A stretch of DNA of 8,517 nt from an uncultured Clostridia bacterium (GTDB lineage Bacteria; Bacillota; Clostridia; Oscillospirales; QAKW01). Under the pieces are notes generated by a model. That model saw nothing but the letters and a program-made list of their open reading frames with translations. It ran no database searches and was not told where the DNA came from. The position numbers were made by a program, and so were the translations under genes. The stretch is from assembly GCA_944387905.1 (NCBI GenBank), contig CALXGU010000061.1:1-8517 (forward strand), given 5' to 3'. Shown piece after piece: positions 1 through 6,870 of this stretch; position 1 is the stretch's first letter; each line of letters begins with the position of its first letter.

Positions 1-1720
1 TGTTGAACGCCGCTTTCTTTTCGTCAGGCTCGAAAATATCGTAAAAAATCGCCATTGCCTGTGACGTCTGACAGTTACCTGCCGCGGTAAATGTAACCGT
101 ATCCACAAGCCGTGCGCGTACCGCCGCCTTAAACCTGGCCGCGGTACTGCCGGCAAAATCACGCTGATCCGTCAGTCCTACCGCATCAAACATAAACTCG
201 GCCTTTTTGGCAATATCATATGCCATTACCGTATCGGTAAATTCAAGCGGCGCGACATATGCAGAACTTTTGCGGTCTACGGGACACCAGTCGCCCAGCC
301 CGATCTTAAGCAGACCGTCGGGATTCGTACGCGTCAGCAGATAGCGCAGATATTCAGTCAGCGCGTCTGCTGATTCCTTGATCATTTCCGTTTCCCCGCG
401 GTAAATATATACATAATACGGCAAGTACGCAAGCACACAGTCCCAGGCAGGTCCGTTGCCCCAGGAAAAGCCCCAGCCCCCGGTCGGGATTATACCCGGA
501 AGACTGCCGTTTTCAGCCTGGGCACAGCATATGTTTCTGAGCCATTCCCGATAGCTGTTTTCCACGCCCAGATTCATTATCATCTGCTCTGCGGACAGAG
601 CCGCATCCGCAGTCCAGCCGTTTTTTTCACGGTGCGGACAGTCGGTTGGGAAATAATAGAAATTTGCCAGGTCAGAACGTATCGTACATTCATACAAACG
701 GTTTACGGTCTCATCGGAGCATACAAATCCGCCGCGCCTTTCCAGATCGGAATTCATTACAAGATACGTCAGAAGCTCCGGCTTTGCCTGCCGGGCGGTT
801 ATACCGGTCACATAGACATATCTGAATCCATGATAGGTAAACCTCGGCGTATATGTCTGTACCCCGTCCCGGCAGGTATACACATCACGGTGAACAAGGT
901 CTTTGTCGCGGGTCCACAGCTTCTCATCTCTGCGGAACCAAATATGTTCGATATCAAGTGTTCCGTCATCACGTATCCACTCTCCGTACTGCATGCATAT
1001 ACGCTGACCCGATCTGCCGTCTATATCGAGCCGGCACACACCTGCGCAATTTTCTTTGAAATCGTAAATATAACCGTCGTTTACAGCTGTGACAGATACC
1101 GCCTTGAGCTGACGCGTCACCGCTATCGGCTCTGCACCGCAAAGCCTGCGCTGACCTCCCGGCACTGATGCTTCAACAGCATGAGCCCAGGATGAATCGT
1201 CAAAGCCTGCCTGCATCCAATCGTTCTGCTCCAGACGCGCGTCATAATGCTCCCCGAATCGGTAATCGTCAAATGTAATCGGCGACGGCGCAGTCAAAAA
1301 CATGCTGTCAGATTCTATTGTCTCCGGCCTGCCTTCGGCGCTGCGCCATGTAACTGACATCGCAAACTTAGGCGAGCTGCGAAATGATGATTTGTCAAAA
1401 TCCCATATATACCCTCCAGGATTGTTTTGAAATCCGTTGCCGAGCCACACACCTATTGTATTTTGTCCGCATACCAGCTCAACATCATAGCTGTCATAGT
1501 ATACTATATCATCCGGATTGCTTATGTACGGTGCAAGCGGACCTTTGCTGACATTGACACCATTGATGTATAGTTGATAAAATCCGCAGGCACCGATCAG
1601 GACATGCGCCTTTGTCTGTATGTCGGCATGAAACGTCCTGCGAAAATACGGAGCCGCAACATGTTTTTCTAATGTGTTATATTCAAATCCGGAACAAATA
1701 AATCCTATCGGAAGATCCAT
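1..1720 (-). CDS. Alpha-L-rhamnosidase, GH78 family (3' end outside window)
   Basis: Retaining-fold families aside, GH78 enzymes are inverting hydrolases that release terminal L-rhamnose from rhamnosides. 573 codons are open without interruption from an ATG at 1720; the C-terminal part is cut off by the window edge. Residues about 1-130 resemble the N-terminal beta-sandwich domain of bacterial rhamnosidases (FYQLYINGVNVSKGPLAPY, then GVWLGNGF). The (alpha/alpha)6 barrel carries TDCPHREKNGWTADA at about 359-373, in which D360, E365 and D372 have the spacing I recall for Asp567/Glu572/Asp579 of Bacillus RhaB. GLGDW follows at about 474-478. The expected late catalytic Glu would lie beyond the window. 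No signal peptide is present, so the enzyme is probably cytoplasmic and acts on imported glycosides. The start is set by GAGG eight bases upstream, directly after the stop of the preceding isomerase gene, 12 bases away. Family assignment is firm; the substrate is unknown. Confidence 0.93.
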   Translation of the reverse strand, partial: MDLPIGFICSGFEYNTLEKHVAAPYFRRTFHADIQTKAHVLIGACGFYQLYINGVNVSKGPLAPYISNPDDIVYYDSYDVELVCGQNTIGVWLGNGFQNNPGGYIWDFDKSSFRSSPKFAMSVTWRSAEGRPETIESDSMFLTAPSPITFDDYRFGEHYDARLEQNDWMQAGFDDSSWAHAVEASVPGGQRRLCGAEPIAVTRQLKAVSVTAVNDGYIYDFKENCAGVCRLDIDGRSGQRICMQYGEWIRDDGTLDIEHIWFRRDEKLWTRDKDLVHRDVYTCRDGVQTYTPRFTYHGFRYVYVTGITARQAKPELLTYLVMNSDLERRGGFVCSDETVNRLYECTIRSDLANFYYFPTDCPHREKNGWTADAALSAEQMIMNLGVENSYREWLRNICCAQAENGSLPGIIPTGGWGFSWGNGPAWDCVLAYLPYYVYIYRGETEMIKESADALTEYLRYLLTRTNPDGLLKIGLGDWCPVDRKSSAYVAPLEFTDTVMAYDIAKKAEFMFDAVGLTDQRDFAGSTAARFKAAVRARLVDTVTFTAAGNCQTSQAMAIFYDIFEPDEKKAAFN

Positions 1721-1732
1721 AATATTTTCCTC

Positions 1733-2512
1733 TTATTTATCCATCACGTTTTTTTTCAGATATTCAAAACATGTTCTTGCGCTTGTCATAGAGTCTATTT
1801 CATAGTTCCCGTCCTGTTCCACGCAAAAATACTTGACTCCTGTCTTTTCGGCAAGGGGTACTATATCCGTAAAATCAATATTTCCGTTGCCTATATCGGT
1901 AATATACGGCTCGTTTCCTTTTTCTCCGCCGCAGGCTGCCATATCCTTGAGATGCAGTATGTCGATCCTGCCAGCAAGCCGCTCTATCATACGCCGGATA
2001 TCTGCTCCGCCGTGCTGGACCCAGTATGTATCAAGCACAAACGTGATATTATCTTCGGTAAAGCCTTCTATCATATAGTCCATAATGGTTTTGCCGTCAA
2101 ACTTTTTGAACTCAATGCTGTGATTGTGATAGGTAAGCTTGCATCCGTATTTTTTCAGCTTTGCCGCTGTTTTGTTCATATCCTCGATGAACGCCTTGAG
2201 CGTATCAAGACTCTCTCTGGCCGATCTGGGAATACCGCCTATCCCGATGTTGGTCGTTCCCAGGGTCTCATGTATCCGCACGGTGTTTTCAGTCTCGTTT
2301 TTAATGGCGTCCCAGTCATAGTGCGTACCGATTATTTCGATCCCCGAATCATGCGCATACTTTGCAAAGCGGTCCGGAAATATGATAAAATCTCCTGCAG
2401 TCTGAACCTGGGTATAGCCTATTTCCGACAGCGTCCTGAAGGTTTGCACTATATCCTTTTCCGTCTTCATTCTGTCACGCACACTGTAAAGCTGTATACC
2501 GAGCTGTTTCAT
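1733..2512 (-). CDS. Sugar phosphate isomerase/epimerase-like TIM-barrel protein
   Basis: This 259-residue protein belongs to the xylose isomerase-like TIM-barrel superfamily (AP endonuclease family 2 fold), a group of metal-dependent isomerases, epimerases, dehydratases and lyases acting on sugars. Family landmarks are GIQLYSVRD (5-13), THYDWD (63-68), YHNH followed by E134 (128-134), LDTYWVQHGG (160-169), HLKD (187-190) and VEQD (231-234). By analogy the metal ligands would be E134, D161, H187 and E232. The frame stays open upstream to 2584, but the start at 2512 is preferred because GGGAG sits just upstream and the protein then begins directly with the first beta strand. The upstream extension would overlap the promoter. 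It is the first gene of an operon with the rhamnosidase, which suggests a role in rhamnose or aglycone-linked sugar metabolism. The exact reaction cannot be read; a 3-keto-glycoside lyase role, known for some relatives, is one option. Confidence 0.88.
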   Translation of the reverse strand: MKQLGIQLYSVRDRMKTEKDIVQTFRTLSEIGYTQVQTAGDFIIFPDRFAKYAHDSGIEIIGTHYDWDAIKNETENTVRIHETLGTTNIGIGGIPRSARESLDTLKAFIEDMNKTAAKLKKYGCKLTYHNHSIEFKKFDGKTIMDYMIEGFTEDNITFVLDTYWVQHGGADIRRMIERLAGRIDILHLKDMAACGGEKGNEPYITDIGNGNIDFTDIVPLAEKTGVKYFCVEQDGNYEIDSMTSARTCFEYLKKNVMDK

Positions 2513-2543
2513 AATATCACTCCCTAAATATTTTGTTAAATTA

Positions 2544-2571
2544 ATTATATTACTGCAAAAATAAAAGTCAA
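2544..2571 (-). promoter_or_regulatory. Sigma-A promoter of the isomerase-rhamnosidase operon
   Basis: On the minus strand, TTGACT (2571-2566) and TATAAT (2549-2544) are separated by 16 bases. Transcription would start near 2537, leaving a leader of about 25 bases before the ATG at 2512. The promoter begins right where the T-run of the upstream transporter terminator ends, so this operon is transcribed independently of the importer genes. No clear operator palindrome is visible around it. Confidence 0.75.
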
Positions 2572-2574
2572 CAC

Positions 2575-2611
2575 AAAAAATCATCCTGCTTATAAGCAGT
2601 ATGATTTTTTT
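2575..2611 (-). terminator. Rho-independent terminator of the amino acid importer operon
   Basis: Directly after the ATPase stop codon is a hairpin. Arms 2586-2590 and 2595-2599 (CTGCT/AGCAG, loop TATA) extend past one mismatch into 2580-2584 and 2601-2605 (ATCAT/ATGAT). Runs of six A on one side and seven T on the other flank it, so it has a T-tail in either direction. For minus-strand transcription the T-run is the complement of 2575-2580. Confidence 0.85.
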
Positions 2612-3359
2612 ACAACACTTTGCTTAAAAACTCCTTGAGTCTGGGGCTTTGGGGATTTTCAAAAATGTCTGAGGGAGTACCCTGCTCGACGATTTTGCCG
2701 CCGTCCATAAACACTACCCGGCTGCCCACCTCGCGTGCAAATCCCATTTCGTGTGTGACCACAACCATTGTCATCCCCTCCGACGCGAGATTTTTCATGA
2801 CGTCAAGCACCTCGCCCACCATCTCAGGATCAAGCGCGCTGGTAGGCTCGTCGAAAAGCATTACCTCAGGCTTCATGCAAAGCGCGCGCACTATCGCTAC
2901 GCGCTGTTTCTGACCGCCCGAAAGCTGGGACGGATAGTTTGCGGCTCTGTCGGCAAGCCCTACCCGCTCAAGCAGCTCCATAGCATATGTCTGCGCCTTA
3001 TCCTTGGGGATTTTCATCAGCTTTATAGGCGCTATTGTCATATTGTCAAGCACAGTTTTATGCGGAAACAGATTGAAATGCTGGAAGACCATGCCCATTT
3101 TCTGGCGGTGCAGATTTATATTCACCTTTTTATCGCAGATATCCACACCGTCGAATATGATATGTCCGTGTGTGGGAAGCTCAAGCAGATTAAGCGAACG
3201 CAGAAACGTTGACTTTCCGCTGCCCGACGGGCCGATTATGACCACTACCTCTCCGCTTCGTATATCTATATCCACACCGTCAAGAGCTTTTATTTTATCG
3301 CCGTTATAGTATTTGCACAGTCCGTTTACCTCTATAAGTATATTATCCTTACCGTTCAC
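2610..3359 (-). CDS. Polar amino acid ABC transporter, ATP-binding protein
   Basis: This is the cytoplasmic ATPase (GlnQ/HisP type, 249 residues, the usual length) that powers the importer encoded with it. Motifs in order: Walker A GPSGSGKST (43-51), Q-loop at Q93 in VFQHFNLFPH, signature LSGGQKQR (146-153), Walker B VMLFDEP (166-172), D-loop SALD (174-177) and switch histidine H203 in VVVTHEMGF. All catalytic residues are intact. The start is a GTG at 3359-3357, lying inside the last codons of the permease gene. Its ribosome binding site GAGGAGG is part of the permease's terminal Leu-Glu-Arg-Arg codons, so the two genes overlap by 11 bases and are probably translationally coupled. The operon ends right after this gene at a strong terminator. 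The family is certain; the substrate comes from the binding protein and is not fixed. Confidence 0.97.
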   Translation of the reverse strand: MNGKDNILIEVNGLCKYYNGDKIKALDGVDIDIRSGEVVVIIGPSGSGKSTFLRSLNLLELPTHGHIIFDGVDICDKKVNINLHRQKMGMVFQHFNLFPHKTVLDNMTIAPIKLMKIPKDKAQTYAMELLERVGLADRAANYPSQLSGGQKQRVAIVRALCMKPEVMLFDEPTSALDPEMVGEVLDVMKNLASEGMTMVVVTHEMGFAREVGSRVVFMDGGKIVEQGTPSDIFENPQSPRLKEFLSKVL

Positions 3360-4125
3360 TTACTCGCAGCCTCCTCTCAAGTCTGCTTACAAGCCATGAC
3401 AGTATCATTACGATCACAAGATACACGGCCGCGACCGTAAGCAGCGGAAGAAAATAATTATATGTGACTCCGGCTATTGAGTTGCCTGCCTTTGTCAGCT
3501 CCATAACGCCGACATAGCCTGCGACCGACGTCTCCTTCAACAGCGCAATAAATTCATTGCACAGTGTCGGAAGAACTGCCTTAAAGGTCTGCGGGATCAC
3601 TATATACCACATGGTCTGAACATAATTGAAGCCCAGAGAACGCCCAGCCTCAAACTGTCCGTTGTCTACAGACATGATCCCGCCTCGGAATATCTCCGCC
3701 ACATACGCGCCCGAATTTATGCCGAACGCAAATATGCCGACAGGCACGCCGTCTTTGACTGATACGAAAATCAGAAAATACGCTATCATCAGCTGTACGA
3801 CGACAGGCGTTCCGCGTATTACGGTCAGGTATATCTTACATATAAAATTCAAAAACGAGAGTATAAAACTGCCGATGCCTCCGTGCAGTTTCAAGCTCTC
3901 TTTATTTTTATCATACGACGAACGTATCGCCGCTACGACTATTCCTATCACAACGCCGATGAGCAGCGCCCCCAGTGTTATGATAAGGGTATTTTCAAGA
4001 CCCGTCAGCATCTGCTCATAACGGTCTTTCTTTATGAATACTGTATAAAAGTCGTCTGAAAAATCGTCAAACCACAGGGTTATGTCGGTCCAAAGCCCGT
4101 TAAACCACGCCGAAACCGATGACAT
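3349..4125 (-). CDS. Polar amino acid ABC transporter, permease
   Basis: This inner-membrane permease of the His/Glu/Gln/Arg/opine family has 258 residues. Hydrophobic segments lie at about 46-67, 84-102, 107-122, 128-143, 190-210 and 224-246. RGTPVVVQL (104-112) is a family hallmark. The ATPase-contacting EAA loop is EAGRSLGFNYVQTMWYIVIP (159-178). The N-terminus carries an acidic, aromatic stretch of about 35 residues (WFDDFSDDFYTVF) before the first membrane segment; it is somewhat longer than in minimal family members. The start ATG at 4125 has AAGGAG nine bases upstream. A single permease gene is present, so the channel is presumably a homodimer. It sits 87 bases after the binding protein gene and overlaps the ATPase gene. 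Confidence 0.96.
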   Translation of the reverse strand: MSSVSAWFNGLWTDITLWFDDFSDDFYTVFIKKDRYEQMLTGLENTLIITLGALLIGVVIGIVVAAIRSSYDKNKESLKLHGGIGSFILSFLNFICKIYLTVIRGTPVVVQLMIAYFLIFVSVKDGVPVGIFAFGINSGAYVAEIFRGGIMSVDNGQFEAGRSLGFNYVQTMWYIVIPQTFKAVLPTLCNEFIALLKETSVAGYVGVMELTKAGNSIAGVTYNYFLPLLTVAAVYLVIVMILSWLVSRLERRLRVSER

Positions 4126-4171
4126 TTATCTTTTCTCCTTAATATTTTCTCTTAGTCCGTAATAAACAACA

Positions 4172-4193
4172 GGGGCGGTCAGATCGCCGCCCC
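4172..4193 (-). promoter_or_regulatory. GC-rich intercistronic hairpin between binding protein and permease genes
   Basis: GGGGCGG (4172-4178) and CCGCCCC (4187-4193) form a perfect 7-bp all-GC stem with an 8-base loop. On the minus-strand transcript it is followed by TGTTGTTTATTA, which is only moderately U-rich, so it is not a standard terminator. Such hairpins after binding-protein genes usually protect the upstream mRNA or partly block read-through, giving more binding protein than permease. A weaker competing pairing on the transcript (CAGAT with ATCTG) would exclude part of this stem. Confidence 0.6.
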
Positions 4194-4212
4194 GTCATCT
4201 GTTTTATTTTCC

Positions 4213-4995
4213 TCATTCCTCAGAGGTTATATATTTATCTACTATCTTCTGAAGCTCGCCGTTTGCAATAAGCTCCTCAAGCGCGGTATTGACCTTATCC
4301 ATAAGTTCGGTATTGTCCTTTGCTATCGCGATCGCATAATCCTCGTTTGCATATTCTGTCTCAAGGATCTTCAGTCCCTCATTTTCGCTTACATATGCCT
4401 TTGCAGGCTCATTATCGATGATAACGCAGTCGACCTTGCCGGTCTTGAGTCCCTCTACGGCAAGATTGCCGCTGGCATATGTAGTTACATTCTCTTCGCC
4501 GTAGTCGTCAGCTGCATATATTGCGCCGGTCGTTCCCTGCTGCGCGCCGATCATTTTGCCTGTAAGATCGTCTATAGTCTTTATATCGCTGTCCTCTTTG
4601 ACTATTACAACCTGAACGCCCTTAGCGTATGATGTCGTAAAGTTTACTTGTTCAAGACGCTCGTCATTTACGGTCATTCCCGCCATGCCCATATCATATT
4701 TGCCCTGCTGTACGCCGGGTACGATAGAATCAAACTCGATATCCGCGATTTCCAGCTCCATATCCAGCTTTTGGGCGATGAGCGCGGCTACCTCCGCGTC
4801 GATCCCGACTATTTTATCTCCGTCATAGTACTCGTACGGCGGAAACTGTGCGTTTGTAGCCATAACAAGCGTTTCTTTTTTCTGTGTGCCATCGTCATTT
4901 GTGGTTTCATCGGTCTGGCTGCTGCAGCCCGCCATAACTCCCAGTACAAGCACAACCATGAGTGCGACAGCTAAAAGTTTTTTCATTATTTTCAT
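4213..4995 (-). CDS. Polar amino acid ABC transporter, substrate-binding lipoprotein
   Basis: This 260-residue solute-binding protein of family 3 captures the amino acid outside the membrane. The N-terminus is a lipoprotein signal: MKIMKK, a hydrophobic core, and lipobox VMAGC with C24 as the lipidated residue, then a Ser/Thr/Asp linker to about residue 40. Ligand-binding landmarks are FPPYEY (51-56), GIDAEV (64-69), AGMTVNDER (105-113) with R113 as the probable carboxylate contact, GAQQGTT (150-156), and D194 in VIIDNEPA as the probable amino-group contact. The start at 4995 has AGGAG ten bases upstream. A second ATG at 4986 is too far from it. An out-of-frame ATG at 5000 (ATGCTATGA) makes a two-codon ORF overlapping the start. 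It is first in the importer operon. Substrate is uncertain: glutamine, a basic amino acid or cystine are all possible; nearby ARG-box-like sites lean toward arginine. Confidence 0.95.
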   Translation of the reverse strand: MKIMKKLLAVALMVVLVLGVMAGCSSQTDETTNDDGTQKKETLVMATNAQFPPYEYYDGDKIVGIDAEVAALIAQKLDMELEIADIEFDSIVPGVQQGKYDMGMAGMTVNDERLEQVNFTTSYAKGVQVVIVKEDSDIKTIDDLTGKMIGAQQGTTGAIYAADDYGEENVTTYASGNLAVEGLKTGKVDCVIIDNEPAKAYVSENEGLKILETEYANEDYAIAIAKDNTELMDKVNTALEELIANGELQKIVDKYITSEE

Positions 4996-5028
4996 AGCAT
5001 ATTTTCTCCTTTTATTTTTTCTGATTGT

Positions 5029-5057
5029 ATTATATTGAATAATATTCAGCTTGTCAA
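5029..5057 (-). promoter_or_regulatory. Perfect-consensus sigma-A promoter of the importer operon
   Basis: Minus strand TTGACA (5057-5052), 17 bases, TATAAT (5034-5029): all twelve core bases and the spacer length match the consensus. Transcription would start near 5022, about 26 bases before the binding protein ATG. So strong a core promoter for an amino acid importer suggests repression as the main control. Confidence 0.88.
5036..5048. promoter_or_regulatory. ARG-box-like palindrome inside the importer promoter spacer
   Basis: TGAATAATATTCA is an inverted repeat (TGAATA/TATTCA around one base) that fills most of the spacer between the -35 and -10 boxes. It resembles the ArgR/AhrC operator TGAATWWWWATTCA but is one base shorter in the centre. 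A repressor bound here would block RNA polymerase. The assignment to ArgR is inference; no regulator gene is in the window. Confidence 0.45.
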
Positions 5058-5098
5058 TAGCATTCCTTCAATTTTATCATAAATTTTTAATATTTCAG

Positions 5099-5112
5099 TG
5101 AATAATTATACG
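5099..5112. promoter_or_regulatory. Second ARG-box-like site in the divergent intergenic region
   Basis: TGAATAATTATACG matches 12 of 14 bases of the palindromic form TGAATAATTATTCA. It shares TGAATAAT in direct orientation with the site at 5036, exactly 63 bases (about six helical turns) away. This fits two sites on one face of the helix. The region is AT-rich, so chance similarity is possible. Confidence 0.35.
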
Positions 5113-5126
5113 CATAATATGCATAT
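5108..5126. repeat. Imperfect inverted repeat upstream of guaB
   Basis: ATACGCAT and ATGCATAT pair at 7 of 8 positions around the centre AAT. It lies between the importer promoter and the probable guaB promoter and partly overlaps the ARG-box-like site, so it may be an operator for either side. It does not resemble the PurR box. Confidence 0.3.
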
Positions 5127-5169
5127 CTAAAAACTTTAAAAAATACTTCCATTTTGATTTGCTTTATTA

Positions 5170-5175
5170 TATAAT
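5170..5175 (+). promoter_or_regulatory. Possible -10 box of the guaB promoter
   Basis: TATAAT lies 38 bases before the guaB ATG, inside the palindrome ATTATATAAT. No good -35 hexamer is found 16-18 bases upstream (TTCCAT at 17), so the promoter is weak or activator-dependent, or the true site is elsewhere in this AT-rich stretch. GATAAT at about 5180-5185 is an alternative. Confidence 0.35.
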
Positions 5176-5212
5176 AAATGATAATACACAATTCTTAAAG
5201 GAGAGAGAGCTT

Positions 5213-6712
5213 ATGGCATATTATTATAATGAGCCGTCACATACTTTCAGCGAATACCTGCTCATACCGGGTTACAGCAGCGCAGAATGCATACCGTCAA
5301 ATGTTTCGCTCAAAACGCCTCTTGTCAGATTCAAAAAAGGTGAAGAGCCGGCGCTGTGGCTCAACACCCCGCTCGTTTCTGCAATAATGCAGTCGGTTTC
5401 AAATGATACAATGGCCATTGCGCTTGCAAGAGAGGGCGGCATATCGTTCATATACGGCTCTCAGTCAGTCGAAAATCAGGCGGACATGGTTCGCAAAGTC
5501 AAAAATTATAAAGCGGGGTTTGTCGTGTCTGCGTCTAATATTAAGCCGGAACAGACACTGGCGGATATACTTGAACTGAAACGCAAAAACGGGTTCTCTA
5601 CAGTCGCTGTCACCGACGACGGCACAGCGCACGGAAAGCTTTTGGGTATGGTCACCAGCCGCGACTACCGCGTGTCGCGCATGGATCCGTCGGAAAAGGT
5701 AAAGGATTTTATGACGCCTTTCGATCGTCTGATAACCGCTCCGGCAGGTACCACCCTCAAAGAGGCTAACGATATCATATGGGATCATAAACTCAACGCT
5801 CTGCCGCTTATTAATGACGACAAAACGCTGTATGCCTTTGTTTTCAGAAAAGACTACGATCAGCACAAGGAAAATCCGTGCGAGCTGCTCGACTCGAAAA
5901 AAAGATATATTGTAGGCGCCGGTATCAATACACGTGACTACGAAGACAGAGTACCCGCTCTTATCGACGCGGGTGCGGATGTACTGTGCATAGACTCCTC
6001 GGAAGGATTTTCCGAATGGCAGAAACGCACTATCAGCTGGATCCGCGAAAGATACGGAGACAGCGTCAAGGTCGGCGCGGGAAATGTGGTTGACGCCGAC
6101 GGGTTCAGATTTTTGGCGGACGCAGGCGCGGATTTTGTTAAAATAGGCATCGGCGGCGGCTCTATCTGTATAACACGCGAGACAAAGGGCATCGGACGCG
6201 GACAGGCTACCGCTGTCATCGATGTGGCTCATGCGCGGGATGAGTATTATAAAGAAACGGGCATTTATGTTCCCATCTGCTCTGACGGAGGGATCGTGCA
6301 CGATTATCATATCACTCTCGCTTTGGCTATGGGCTGTGATTTCTGCATGCTGGGAAGATATTTTTCTCGTTTCGACGAATCTCCAACAAATAAAATACTT
6401 ATAAACGGCAACTATATGAAGGAATACTGGGGCGAAGGCTCTGCACGCGCCAGAAACTGGCAGCGTTATGATCTGGGCGGAGATAAAAAACTCTCGTTTG
6501 TAGAGGGTGTGGACTGCTATGTCCCGTATGCAGGCTCCCTGCATGACAATTTATCGGTCACTCTCAGCAAAATCAAGCACACCATGTGCAACTGCGGCGC
6601 TCTTACTATACCCCAGCTTCAGGAAAAAGCAAAAATAACTCTTGTCAGTTCCGTATCGATTGTCGAGGGCGGAGCTCATGACGTGCTTGTAAAAGATTCT
6701 TCAAATAAATAA
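5213..6712 (+). CDS. guaB: IMP dehydrogenase, Tritrichomonas foetus type
   Basis: It catalyses NAD-dependent oxidation of IMP to XMP, the rate-limiting step of guanine nucleotide synthesis, in the cytoplasm. The 499-residue protein has the (beta/alpha)8 barrel, interrupted by a CBS pair at about 100-220. Visible residues: D261 in CIDSS, K310, phosphate loop GIGGGSIC with catalytic C319, R382, the flap dyad R418-Y419 in WQRYDLGG, and E431. These positions agree, number for number, with those I recall for the parasite T. foetus enzyme, and the remembered parasite sequence matches over long stretches (NEPSHTFSEYLLIPG, the whole flap, and a C-terminus ending SIVEGGAHDV). Typical bacterial GuaB has GIGPGSICTTR instead. 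K310 and E431 are linked in the parasite to low mycophenolic acid sensitivity. The ATG at 5213 has AAAGGAG nine bases upstream; an in-frame TTG at 5159 lacks one. It is a single-gene unit closed by a terminator. Confidence 0.96.
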   Translation: MAYYYNEPSHTFSEYLLIPGYSSAECIPSNVSLKTPLVRFKKGEEPALWLNTPLVSAIMQSVSNDTMAIALAREGGISFIYGSQSVENQADMVRKVKNYKAGFVVSASNIKPEQTLADILELKRKNGFSTVAVTDDGTAHGKLLGMVTSRDYRVSRMDPSEKVKDFMTPFDRLITAPAGTTLKEANDIIWDHKLNALPLINDDKTLYAFVFRKDYDQHKENPCELLDSKKRYIVGAGINTRDYEDRVPALIDAGADVLCIDSSEGFSEWQKRTISWIRERYGDSVKVGAGNVVDADGFRFLADAGADFVKIGIGGGSICITRETKGIGRGQATAVIDVAHARDEYYKETGIYVPICSDGGIVHDYHITLALAMGCDFCMLGRYFSRFDESPTNKILINGNYMKEYWGEGSARARNWQRYDLGGDKKLSFVEGVDCYVPYAGSLHDNLSVTLSKIKHTMCNCGALTIPQLQEKAKITLVSSVSIVEGGAHDVLVKDSSNK

Positions 6713-6715
6713 TAT

Positions 6716-6746
6716 AAAACAGGAGAGTGTCTGCTCTCCTGTTTTT
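6716..6746 (+). terminator. Rho-independent terminator of guaB
   Basis: A perfect 12-bp stem (AAAACAGGAGAG at 6716-6727 with CTCTCCTGTTTT at 6734-6745), a 6-base loop TGTCTG and a T-run follow the guaB stop codon by three bases. The A-run on the left arm would let it act in the other direction too. Confidence 0.93.
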
Positions 6747-6772
6747 ATATGTTTATTCCACTTGCGTTTTCA

Positions 6773-6785
6773 GTGCAGACTGCAC
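6773..6785. repeat. Short perfect palindrome GTGCAG-A-CTGCAC
   Basis: Six-base arms around one base, in the 214-base gap between guaB and the small regulator gene. It could be a protein-binding site, but no promoter elements lie next to it and its length is compatible with chance. Confidence 0.3.
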
Positions 6786-6848
6786 AGTTTCCGTATTGTT
6801 TGCGGCGGGTGGCAGCGGAATTGATATATCCCTCTTCTCTTTGAAAAG

Positions 6849-6870
6849 AATAGTCATATTTATGACTATT
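6849..6870. promoter_or_regulatory. Perfect 22-bp palindrome, candidate operator of the small regulator
   Basis: AATAGTCATA, centre TT, TATGACTATT: two ten-base arms without mismatch. Its last two bases are the first two of the -35 hexamer of the promoter for the Cro/CI-type gene at 6927, so a bound protein would compete with RNA polymerase. No T-run follows, which argues against a terminator. Autoregulation by the downstream protein is the simplest reading, but this is inference. Confidence 0.6.

Noticed and set aside
632..1168. 178-codon plus-strand open frame
   Set aside because: Lies antisense to the GH78 gene, whose catalytic motif region is intact in the minus-strand frame.
1952..2527. 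191-codon plus-strand open frame
   Set aside because: Antisense to the isomerase/epimerase-like gene and running into its promoter region; no family resemblance.
5058..5212. Possible purine riboswitch upstream of guaB
   Set aside because: The leader is short and AT-rich, without the conserved helices or loop sequences of the purine aptamer.
5465..6544. Long 359-codon open frame antisense to guaB
   Set aside because: It is fully covered by the strongly supported IMP dehydrogenase, has no recognisable domain and no ribosome binding site; it arises from codon bias on the coding strand.
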